DNA from: Paraspadella gotoi | Lineage: Eukaryota; Chaetognatha | Assembly (NCBI GenBank): GCA_051294375.1 | Contig: JBJCIZ010000239.1 | Span: 343,078 to 407,077 of the forward strand | Length of the DNA: 64,000 nucleotides | Direction of reading: 5' to 3' | In this document: positions 43,863 to 52,526 of the stretch, in pieces | How positions within the stretch are numbered: the first letter of the stretch is position 1 | Layout of the letters: each line of letters starts with the position of its first letter | Program-made: the position numbers and the translations under genes | Notes under the pieces: model-generated | The model's database searches: none | What the model was told of the DNA's origin: nothing | Seen by the model: the letters and a program-made list of their open reading frames with translations, nothing else

Positions 43863-44269
43863 TTTATATTTATATTTATACTTTATATATTAGTTTCAAA
43901 GCAAAGTTTACATCGCTTTTTTTAAAGTTATTTTTATTTTCAAATTTTTGGTGATAAGCGTAAACATTCACAATCCCACTAACTTAATTTAAATTCACTA
44001 AAATTCAGACTTTCTTCGTTTTGGAATGATATATATTTAGACAAATACAATAAAATTAATACGGTTTTTTAAATTAATATATAAAATCGTTATGCCGTCA
44101 TTCCTTTGAGGTTGGTACGCGTGAATCTCTTAGAAGCAATGACAACGAAAAGCTTTTAAAAAGGTGATAGGTGACACTGACTATCAAAATATGAGGCTAA
44201 ATTCAGGTCATTTATCTCTCTGCTTTTTTTTTTTTTTGAAATTTCAACTGTTGGGGGAAAAAAGTTGAG

Positions 44270-44410
44270 CTCTATGAAATCGGTACAACCAAAATAGAAA
44301 TTTTTCTAATAAATCTAATTTATCTAATAAATCTCTTTTACAAGATTATAACATATCAGGATTCCGTAAGCTTTCATTCAAGACTCTCTCACAATCTTTA
44401 TATTATGACT
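44270..44410 (+). repeat. Dispersed repeat family C, partial copy
   Basis: GAAATCGGTACAACCAAAAT, CTAATAAATCTC, TTACAAGATTATAACAT and AAGACTCTCTCACAATC follow the order of 9390-9570. Confidence 0.6.
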
Positions 44411-44831
44411 TAATGGGGATATATATGGCATTGGACTCAATCGAAAGAGAGTTAGACTCTATTGAGTCATTATATATATAAAAAAAAACAGTTTGAAACA
44501 GTTTGGAGTCAGGAGAGAAACAAAAAGGGGGGGGGAAATTTTACTTTCGCCGACAGGGGTTTTGGCGTCTTTTGAAAAAAAAAACCACTTGAAAATATTT
44601 ATTTTTAAAAATATTTTTAAAAAATTAGTAATTACCCTACCTCTAAACCCTCTTTACCCTAACCGCGCCTAACCCTAAACCACCCTAAAACCACCCTTAA
44701 ACAACCCTTAATCCTAAACTACCCCTTAAATCCCCGGTCACCCAAAAAAAGGGCAGAGACTTAAATTTTTCGAAAAACCCAAATTCCTCACACATATTTT
44801 TTTTTATCTATCTCTCTCTCTCTCACGAATT

Positions 44832-44962
44832 TCACTTCAAGACCAAATTCGTCGTGTTGGGTAGGATGAGGGATGTTAGGCCCCCGGATGTCATTAGAAC
44901 AGCGACGAGGAGAATCGGGACGGCGCAATTGACGAGGAGCATCTCGCCGAAGACGATGTTGC
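44832..44962 (-). CDS. SV2-like transporter, terminal exon (last TM helix and C-terminus)
   Basis: On the - strand, after a CCGTTACTAG acceptor, the peptide reads GNIVFGEMLLVNCAVPILLV, then AVLMTSGGLTSLILPNTTNL and VLK before TGA. This is the usual end of SV2-family major facilitator transporters: the last two membrane segments, with a Pro-Ile-Leu motif in the last helix, then a conserved Leu-Pro-x-Thr close to the C-terminus. It enters in phase 1. It is the only exon of this gene present once in the window. The next exon upstream is near 45180-45280. SV2 proteins are 12-helix proteins of synaptic and other secretory vesicles; the transported substrate is not known here. Confidence 0.85.
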
Positions 44963-45179
44963 CTAGTAACGGAGATGTATATTTGAGCTTTTTGTTTGTT
45001 TGTTTATTTGATTGTTTCATTTATTTATTTGTTTGTTTGTTTATTGTATTTTTTATTCATGCGTTTTGTTGTTTCAGCGATGAGACTAATCAAGATTTTG
45101 ATAATTTTTTTTTTTTTCGTTTCTACTATTTTGCTCTCTCCACACGCCCCCCCCCCGAAACTGACCCAAATGGCGGCGA

Positions 45180-45280
45180 GTCAGGTCCCATATCCCAATG
45201 AAAATATCCGGAAGCCGTCGCCCGAAGCTTCTGTTCGGAAAGTAGTTCGACCGCCATGACAGTTGAAGGCGCTGAAATCC
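45180..45280 (-). CDS. SV2-like transporter, penultimate exon (version X)
   Basis: The - strand acceptor is TTTGTCTTCTTCCCTCAAG. The peptide reads GFSAFNCMAVELL, then, after a noisy stretch, LRATASGYFHW. SV2 and related transporters have at this place a helix with an Asn, followed by Glu-Leu-Tyr/Phe-Pro and then an Arg-x-Thr-Ala motif at the cytoplasmic turn. Version Y (48927-48969) has MAVELFP here, so the ELL of this copy is likely a read error. The donor end (left border) is not clear in this version. Confidence 0.7.
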
Positions 45281-46009
45281 TTGAGCAGGAAGAAGACAAA
45301 CGAATGACATGACGGTCGGAGAGAAAGTCGGTTTCATACTTACATAGGATGTTTGCTTCCGTTTTGCTTTATTTGGCTTTATTTGGTTTTGCTTCGTTAG
45401 GATCCTTTCTTGCTAATTACATCTTTTTGCTTTTTTGTTTCCTTGCTTTTTTGCCATATGTCTTCTTGCTTTTTTTTTCTTTCTTTTCTTTTCTTTCTTC
45501 TTTTTCTTCTTCTATTCTTTTCCTTCCTCCTTTCCTTTCGTTCCCTTCGTTTCCGTATTCCTTTCCTTTTCCTTCCTTTTCAGTAGTCTTACACTTCCAC
45601 TTTCACCATCTTCCGTTTCCACGCTTTCCCGTTTCCTTTCCATTCGTCTTCTTTCCGTTTTCCTTTCCTAATTTTCACTATTCCTTTCCTTTTCCGCATT
45701 TCCTTTCCTTTCCTTCCCTTTGTCCCTTTCCTTTCCATTTCCTTTCCTTTCCGCCATTTTTCTTGCTTCTCGTGTTGCCGGTTGGAATTCTTGTTTCTTT
45801 ACCTTCGCTTTGCTCTTTTTGCCTTCATTCGCTCTTTACGTTTCTTCGCTTGCTGCTTCTTTTCGCTTTCCTGCGTCCGCCTTTCCCTCTGCTTGCTCTC
45901 CTCCTTCATCCCCACCGCCCAATCCTCCCTCACCCAACGAGATCACCGTGAATTATTCGATAAAGCTTCCGAAAACGCAAGAGAACTTAAGAAAGAAATC
46001 AAGGCAGCC
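45281..46009. other. T/C-rich intron of the SV2-like gene, version X
   Basis: CTTTCCTTTCC-type low-complexity sequence; equivalent to 48970-49700. The frames of Phe/Leu/Ser on the + strand are not coding. Confidence 0.7.
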
Positions 46010-46178
46010 TCCGCCGACGGTTTGGGCGAGCCACAATCCGAAGAACCGTCACACCGAAGTTAGCCATTGGAGACGAATCAACAAGTCCTATTCGTCCCAG
46101 TGGTCCATGGAAGACGACGGCGAACAAGAAGCCGGGGTCACCGTGCTGAGAGGTCGTGATGAAGCTCTCCACGAATAC
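46010..46178 (-). CDS. SV2-like transporter exon with MDRLGRK motif (version X, frameshifted)
   Basis: Equivalent to 49710-49869, where the reading is clean. In this version small insertions (for example GTGGTCCATGGAAGACG for CGGTCCATGAAGACG) break the frame: FVESFITTS is readable, then later VVFHGP. Borders are taken by comparison with version Y. Confidence 0.6.
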
Positions 46179-46464
46179 CATTTGGTCCAAATTGGCCCGC
46201 GGTGGGGGGAGGAAATTAAATTTAATAATTAATTAAAAGCCGACTTATATTAATTTTGTTTAATTTGATTTCTGAGCGGTTTTAACCTTTAATGACGAGT
46301 CGTAACGTTTTATCGATGTGTAGTGATTTTAAATATGTACGCATTCTTTTTCTTTTCTTTTTTCCCGCTTGTTATTTTTAACATTTCCTTGTATTTCCTC
46401 TCTTGTCACTTAGATCTTTCAGTTAGAATTTAAATACTATGTTGTAGAACACTCGGGTCCAAGG

Positions 46465-46506
<42 letters not shown>

Positions 46507-46582
46507 TCTGTCTCTTCTCTCTCTCATCTCTCTCTCCATCTCTCTCTCTCATCTCTCTCTCCCTGATCTCTCCTCCGCCAAC
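46179..46582. other. Intron of the SV2-like gene, version X
   Basis: AT-rich, ending in CT/CA-rich microsatellite sequence at 46467-46565 next to the exon donor. Equivalent to 49870-50239. Confidence 0.65.
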
Positions 46583-46948
46583 CGCTAGTCTTCGTAAGGC
46601 AGGTATTGCCATCGTCGGTCCGCGTTAGGCGTACAAGAACTGGCTGGCGTTAGAGACTAGGCGTGTGGCGTCAAGAGCGCGGCGCATGGCGCGGTCCCCG
46701 TACTTCTTCGGCCCAGAGGAGAACATTCTGGACCACATGAACATTCCGTTATAGTACCGAAGGCAGATGGTGAAGAAGATGACGATCATGACGAGGTTTG
46801 TTATGCTGTAAGGTGGGAGTGGATGAAAGGAGTTGGCGCGAGTGGAACGAAAGGAACGGATGCGAGCGGGAGGAGGAGGAGGAGGAGGAGAGGAGGGGAG
46901 AGATGGGATATGGCGCGGCAAGCGATTTGCATTTGGTGATTGAGCGGT
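46583..46948 (-). CDS. SV2-like transporter exon: TM7 and lumenal loop (version X, noisy)
   Basis: Equivalent to 50240-50581. On the - strand NLVMIVIFFTICLRYYNGMF is readable, with indels on either side. The (GGA)n run at 46877-46892 encodes a Ser tract on the - strand. See 50240 for the clean reading. Confidence 0.65.
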
Positions 46949-47769
46949 CTGGAAAAACAACAAAAGGGTTGGTTGGGAAATTATTTATTTATAATTATAT
47001 TATGTAGCCGGGTGGGTTTATTTCGGAACCCAAACAGTTACTCGTAATCGCGAGCAGGCAATCATTCATTTTCGAAAAATAGTAAGACCTTGAGAAAGAT
47101 TTAATAAATGAACTATCTTGCGCAAGTCTTGGAACGGGTCATGTGGTTTAGAGGTTTCCTTCCCTATTACAATACAAATTACAATTAACAAATTTAAATC
47201 ATAGATTCTCTCGCAGGTCTGACTTGGGCGGGTTGTTAACTTTCTTATTAGTTTCATGGTTGGTTCATGTTTTTCATTCATAAATTTTAAAATCTACCCA
47301 TTTCTCATTTTCATGTTTATTCTCCCTCCCAACCTTTTCCGTTCTCAAACAATCGCTGTATTTTTTGACTCGATTATTTATTACAGAGAGTTTCTAATTT
47401 ATTCTCTATTTTTATCAATCGTTCTTTTAAAACAAAAACAGGTAGAACGGCTAGGTAGTCACTTAGATTCGAGTGTCAGCGAGAATTAATAAAAACCAAA
47501 AGAGCCACGAAATAAAAAGCCGAGTTTAAAATATTTGAGTTCACGCGATCGCTTTTTAAAATCGACCCACTGTTGACTTCACAAGTATGATAATATTCGC
47601 GTTTAAAAAGTCTCCGACTTTTCAACAAAAAGTTGAAACTAAACCCGGGAGTTATGAGAATTTTCAAGAGTAAGCGAGGACAGACCGACGAGTTCTCGGC
47701 GAACGCTCGCGGCGCCGACTAGAAAACTCCTAACGGCCTATAAATTCGCTTTCCTTTACGGTCTTCTAC
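46949..47769. other. Intron of the SV2-like gene, version X
   Basis: Equivalent to 50582-51320. No exon. The segment near 47670-47719 (GACCGACGAGTTCTCGGCG, then CTCGCGGCGCCGAC) resembles the 3' end of the GTTGCGCCGC TIR family, and GATTTAATAAATGAACTATC at 47097 recalls dispersed repeat C. Confidence 0.55.
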
Positions 47770-47941
47770 CATCTTTAGAATTTCGCGCCGGGCCTCGAAT
47801 TCGAATATGCGCAGTGGGCGATGGACCGCTCGCCCCCCACTGTTGTTCGTCGTCGTTGTTAGTGGGCGTGGCCGTCGTGCTCGTTGACGCGTTCGTAACC
47901 GTCGACGTCTCCGTCCGTCCAAGTCTGGGAAGTCCGAAAGG
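47770..47941 (-). CDS. SV2-like transporter, candidate loop exon (version X)
   Basis: Equivalent to 51320-51483. It shows ATPTNNDDE-like acidic/Thr-rich sequence on the - strand with indels. Same acceptor region (TTGAGACAG). Assignment to this gene rests on strand, order and the cleaner version Y. Confidence 0.4.
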
Positions 47942-48775
47942 CTGTCTCAACAATGAACGGTTAGGACCGGGGGAAAACCTCCGTTCGTTTCCGTTCGTTC
48001 GTTTAGTTGTGTTTTTTTTTTTTTTCACGCTGGGTTGCGCATCCTTTTTTAATTTGACTTCATATTAAACTCTTGATTAGGATCTCGGCGACACCGAAAG
48101 CGGAACTCAAAGAGAACAGAGACAGAAAAGTGAGAGATGAGAGAGGAGAGGAGAGATGAGACAGCTTATGCAGGGGATGAAGGAGAGAGGAGAGAGACGA
48201 GAACGGAGAGGGAGAGAGAGACTAGAGAGAGAAACAGGAATAGACGTGAGAGTGGGAAACCAAAAAAAAAAAAAAAAAAAATAGAGCAGAAACTTTAATC
48301 GAACTATCAAGTCTCGCATCTCGCGTGTATCGCCTCGTACTGCATCGTCGAAATAACCCCGACGGTATCCTATCACCGGCTAATCAGGCTATAACATTAA
48401 CAATAATTAAATACTTAAATTAAATGATTAATTAATCGACCGATCTCCCTCGTTCCTAGTCAGAGCAGTAGATGAAAGCGCTCTGTTTCCGCGCGGTGGT
48501 TGCATCGCACCATTGAGTCGTCGGCGTTCCAGTCGTCATCATGCAGTCTCTGTTTGTTTTCTTCACCATGAGGGTACGCACGGTAAATAGAGGATTGATC
48601 GTACCGATTGATTGATGTGATTTCGATTGAGTTGATTGATGATTTGATTCATTGATTCATTCATAGACTCATGCCCAATTTCTTTTTTTCTTTTTTTGCT
48701 TTTTTTTCTTCCTCATCTTCCTCTTCTTTGTAACTACCACATCCCTTCTTACGAAGAAAAAGAAGGAAACCTCAC

Positions 48776-48901
48776 CTGATCGACCCTCGCCTGCCACGCA
48801 TGTCGGAGCCGCTCGGGCCCGCGGCCCGCCGCCGATTCTGGTTCTTGTTGGAGTCGGAGCTCGGTCTCGGTCTCCGTTATCGTAGTTTTCGCTTTCGTCG
48901 T
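48776..48901 (-). CDS. Candidate upstream exon of SV2-like gene (version X, cut by gap)
   Basis: Identical to 52376-52501, including the gap edge. The - strand donor is GATCAG|GTGAGG. In one frame it reads DESENYDNGDRDRAPTPTRT, then RIGGGPRARAAPTC; another frame is also open (TITETETELRLQQEPES). A hydrophilic, acidic then basic stretch that could be an N-terminal or loop segment in the cytoplasm. No family match by eye, so the frame is undecided. Confidence 0.35.
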
Positions 48902-48926
48902 NNNNNNNNNNNNNNNNNNNNNNNNN

Positions 48927-48969
48927 GTTGGAAAGAGTTCGACCGCCATGCAGTTGAAGGCGCTGAATC
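48927..48969 (-). CDS. SV2-like penultimate exon, version Y (cut by gap)
   Basis: Starts after TTCTTCCCTCAAG and reads GFSAFNCMAVELFP before running into the 25-N gap at 48902-48926. The Glu-Leu-Phe-Pro here is the form expected in SV2-type transporters and corrects version X. Confidence 0.75.
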
Positions 48970-49709
48970 CTTGAGGGAAGAAGACAAACGAATGAATGAC
49001 GCGTCGGGAGAAAAAGTCGGTTTCTATTACTGGATGTTTGCTCGTTTTGCTTTATTTGGCTTTATTTGGTTTTGCTTCGTTAGGCTTTCTATGCTAAATT
49101 ACATGTTTTTGCTTTTTTGTTCCTTGGCTTTTTGCCTTGTCTTCTTGCTTTTGGTTGTTTCTTTCTTTTCTTTCTTTCCTTCCTTCCTTTCCTTCCTCCT
49201 CCTCGTCCGCCTTTCCGTTCCTTTCCTTTCCTTCCTTTCAGAGCTTACATCCACTTTTACACCTCTTCCGTTTCCACCGTTTCCCGTTCCTATCCTTTCG
49301 TTCGTCTTCCTTCCTTTTCCTTTCCTTTAATTTCACTAGTCTCCTTTCCCTTTTCCGCATTCCTTTCCTTTCCTTTCCCTTTTTTCCCTCCCTTTCCTGT
49401 TCCTCCTTTCCCCTTTTTCCTTGCTTCCTGCCGTGTTCGGTTGCGAATTCCCTTGTGTTCCTTTTCCTTTCCTTTCTCCTTTTCCTTCCTTGCCTTTCCT
49501 ATTCGCTCGGTTTTTGACATTGTTTTTCTTCGCTTAGCAATGCTTTGCTTTTCGCTCTTCCTGCGTCCGGCCTTCCCTTCCTCGCTTGCTCTCCTCCTTT
49601 TCTCCCCCACCCCCAATTCCTCCCCACCCAACGGTCACCGGAATTTATTCGATAAAGCTTCCGAAAAACGCAAGGAAGAACTTAAGAAAGAAAAATCAAG
49701 GCAGCCTCC
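48970..49709. other. T/C-rich intron of the SV2-like gene, version Y
   Basis: Low-complexity CTTTCCTTTCC sequence matching 45281-46009 with many single-base differences. Confidence 0.7.
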
Positions 49710-49869
49710 GACCCGACGGTTGGGCGAGCCACATTCCGAAGACCGTCACACCGGAAGTTACCATGGAGACGATCAAACAAGTCTTTCGTCCCAGTCGGTC
49801 CATGAAGACGACGGCGAACAAGAAGCCGGGCACCGTGCTGGAGGTCGTGATGAAGCTCTCCACGAATAC
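49710..49869 (-). CDS. SV2-like transporter exon with MDRLGRK motif (version Y)
   Basis: On the - strand, after GGACCAAAG, the peptide reads VFVESFITTSSTVPGFLFAV, then VFMDRLGRKTCLIVSM and VTSGVTVFGMWLAQ. This is a helix, the conserved major-facilitator cytoplasmic motif (Asp-Arg-x-Gly-Arg-Lys), and the following helix. In SV2 proteins the same place, directly after the lumenal loop, has a Met-Asp-Lys-Ile-Gly-Arg motif, so position and order agree. The left border (donor) is uncertain: the frame meets a stop shortly after LAQ and no strong GT is obvious. An overlapping + strand frame exists but has no family support. Confidence 0.85.
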
Positions 49870-50144
49870 CTTTGGTCCAAATTGGCCGCGGTGGGGGGGG
49901 GGAGGAAATTAATTTAAATTAATTAAAAGCCGATTTATTAATTTTAGTTTAATTTTGTTTTCGAGCGGTTTAACCTTTAATGACGAGTCGTACGTTTTTC
50001 GATGTAGTGATTTTTAAATGTACGATTCTTTTTTCTTTTCTTTTTTTCCCTTTTTTTTTAACATTTCCTTGTATTTTCCTCTCTTGTCACTTAGATCTTT
50101 CAGTTAGAATTTAATCTATGTTGTAAACCTCGGGTCCAAGGGAT

Positions 50145-50175
<31 letters not shown>

Positions 50176-50239
50176 ATCTCTCTCTCTCTCTCTCTCTCTT
50201 CCTCTCTCTCTCTCTCTCTCTCTCCCTCCCGCTCCCAAC

Positions 50240-50581
50240 CGCTGTCTTCGAAGGCAGTATTGCCATCGTCGGTCCCGTTGGCGTAAAGACTGGCGTTGGC
50301 GTTGAGACTGGCGTTGGCGTAAGGCGCGGCGCATGGCGCGGTCCCCGTCTTCTCGGCCAGAGAGAACAGTTCTGGAAACCACATGAACATTCCGTAGTAA
50401 CCGAAGCAGATGGTGAAGAAGATGACGATCATGACGAGGTTGTTGCGAAGGTGGGGTGGATGAAAGAGTTGGGCGGAAGTGGAGACGAAGGAACGGAGGC
50501 GAGCGGAGGAGGAGGAGGAGGAGGAGGAGGAGGGAGAGATGGAATTGGGGCAAGCGATTTGCATTGGTGGATTGAGGGGCT
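50240..50581 (-). CDS. SV2-like transporter exon: poly-Ser loop, TM7 and glycosylated loop (version Y)
   Basis: The - strand acceptor is TTGTTGTTTTCCAG; the donor is AGCG|GTTGGG. Order: a short PPMQIACPNSISP, a run of nine Ser encoded by (TCC)n, RLRSFVSTSAQLFHPPHLRN, then the helix NLVMIVIFFTICFGYYGMFM with WFPELF, then a loop with ANASLNANASLYANGTDDG. The phrase Phe-x-x-x-Phe-x-Tyr-Tyr-Gly-x-x-x-Trp-Phe-Pro is the hallmark of helix 7 in SV2 proteins. The loop has three Asn-x-Ser/Thr sequons in a repeated Tyr/Leu-Asn-Ala pattern, matching the glycosylated lumenal loop of the family but shorter. Confidence 0.9.
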
Positions 50582-51319
50582 CTGGAAAACAACAAAAGGT
50601 GGTTGGGAAATTATTTATTTATAATTATATTATGTAGCGGTGGTATTTCGGACCCCGTTACTCGTCAGAGAATCAGCAGCAATCATCATTTCGAAATTAT
50701 AGACCTTGAGAAAGATTTAATAAATGAACTATCTTGCGCAAGTCTTGGGACGGGCCATGGTGGTTAGAGGTTTCCTTCCCTATTACAATTACAATTACAA
50801 TTACAATTTAAATCAAGATTCTCTCGCAGTCTGATATCGGGTTAACTTTCTTATTAGTTTCATGTTGTCATGTTTTTCATTCATAAATTTAAAATCTACC
50901 CATTTGTCATTTTCAGTTTATCTCCCTCCCACCTTTTCCGTTCTCAAACAATCGCTGTATTTTTGACGCGATATTTATCAGAATTCCTAATTTATTCTCT
51001 ATTTTTATACGATTTCTTTTAAAACAAACAGGTAGCGCTAGTAGTCACTTAGATTCGAGTCAGCGAAAATAACAAAAGAGCAACGAAATAAAAGCCGAGT
51101 TAAATATTTGAGTTACGCGATCGCTTTTTAAATCGACCACGTGACTTCACAAGTATGATAAATATTCGCGTTAAAAGTCTCACTTTTCAAACCAAAAAGT
51201 GAACTAAACCCGAGTTATGAGAATTTTCAAAGTAAGCGAGACAGACCGACGAGTTCTCGGCGACCGCTCGCGGCGCGACTAAAAACTCCTCGGCCTTAAA
51301 TCCTTTCCTTACGCGTCTC
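50582..51319. other. Intron of the SV2-like gene, version Y
   Basis: Matches 46949-47769 with frequent single-base losses. No exon recognised. Confidence 0.6.
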
Positions 51320-51483
51320 TACCATCTTTAGAGATTTCGCGCCTCGAATTACGAATATGGCGCGTGGGCGATGGACGCGCCCCCCACTGTTGTCGTCGTC
51401 GTTGTTAGTGGGCGTGGCCGTCGTCTTCGTGACGGTCGTAACGTCGACGTCTCCGTCGTCCAAGTCTGGGAAGTCCGGAAAGG
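51320..51483 (-). CDS. SV2-like transporter, candidate loop exon (version Y)
   Basis: After a TTCTTGTTGACAG acceptor the - strand reads FPDFPDLDDGDVDVTTVTKT, then TATPTNNDDDNSGG and HRPRAIFVI. An acidic, Thr/Asn-rich hydrophilic segment followed by basic residues, suitable for the large cytoplasmic loop before helix 7, where this family varies most. The left border is unclear. I do not see a conserved motif that proves membership; strand and order are the evidence. Confidence 0.45.
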
Positions 51484-52375
51484 CTGTCAACAAGAACGGT
51501 TAGACGGGGAAAACCTCGTTCGTTCGTTTCCGTTCGTTCGTTTTAGTTGTGTATTTTTTTTTTTTTTCTTGACGCATGGGTTGCGAAATTCCTTTTTTAA
51601 TTTGACTTCATATATTAAACTCTTGATAGGATCTCGCGACACCGAGGAAGCTGGAACTCAAAGAGACGAACAGAAAAGTGAGAGAGAGAGAGGAGAGAGA
51701 GAGATGAGACAGTATGCAGTTGTGTAGATGAGAGGAGAGAGGAGGAAGAGAGAGACGGAGAGGAGAGAGAGAGAGGGCAGAGTAGACGAACAGGAAAGCA
51801 CGTGAGAGCCGGGAAACCAAAAAAAGGAAAGTGAAAAAACAATGACAGAAACCTTTAATAATATCGAGGCATCCGTATCGCGTCGATGTGACAATACCCG
51901 CGTATATCACGGCTCAGCTATAACATTAAAATAATTAAATACTTAAATTAAGATTGATTAATTAATCGCCGATCTCCCCCGTCAGTTCCTAGTCAGAGCA
52001 GAGATTGAAAGCGCTCTGGGGGGTTTCCGTCTGCGGGTTGCTCGCCCAGATTGATCACAGTCGGTCGTTTCGCAGTCGGTCATCATGCAAGTAGCCCTCT
52101 GTTTGTTTTTTCTTCACCATCCGGGGTTCTCTATTCTCAAAAGCCCACGGTAGATAGAAGGAGTTGGATCGTAGCGCGATTGATGATAGATTGTGTATTC
52201 ATTCATTGATTCGTTGACTTACTGCATGATTAATACGATGATCATTGATTCATTCATAGACTCATGCCCAATTTTTTTTTTCTTATTTTTGCTTTTTTTT
52301 TTCCTTATTTTTTCGTCTTCCTCTTCTTTGTAACTACCACATCCCTTCTTACGAAGAAAAAGAAGGAAACCTCAC
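51484..52375. other. Intron between candidate SV2-like exons, version Y
   Basis: Contains GA-rich sequence (51678-51780) and AT-rich parts. It corresponds to 47942-48775. No exon recognised, although an N-terminal membrane exon would be expected somewhere near. Confidence 0.55.
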
Positions 52376-52501
52376 CTGATCGACCCTCGCCTGCCACGCA
52401 TGTCGGAGCCGCTCGGGCCCGCGGCCCGCCGCCGATTCTGGTTCTTGTTGGAGTCGGAGCTCGGTCTCGGTCTCCGTTATCGTAGTTTTCGCTTTCGTCG
52501 T
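52376..52501 (-). CDS. Candidate upstream exon of SV2-like gene (version Y, cut by gap)
   Basis: The same 126 bases as 48776-48901 with the same GTGAGG donor, again ending at a 25-N gap. At least 180 bp are identical between the two (48721-48901 and 52321-52501) although the rest of versions X and Y differ by many indels. Both gaps therefore probably abut one and the same contig end. Confidence 0.35.
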
Positions 52502-52526
52502 NNNNNNNNNNNNNNNNNNNNNNNNN

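Larger units (their letters stand above)
42721..44831. other. Intergenic region between convergent genes
   Basis: No gene is seen. It holds AATTAATT runs within a repeated GGTAAATCGAATCCTAGTTT phrase (43148-43345), a (TTA)n run (43806-43862), a partial copy of dispersed repeat C (about 44270-44410) and a short CCCTAA-rich piece (44634-44730). Receptor and transporter genes point toward each other across it. Confidence 0.7.

Noticed and set aside
49117-49917. 266-codon + strand frame ending in an EKRKEELKKEKSRQ-like charged part
   Set aside because: It lies antisense to the SV2-like exon with the MFS motif and to a T/C-rich intron; the antisense reading has the clear family match.
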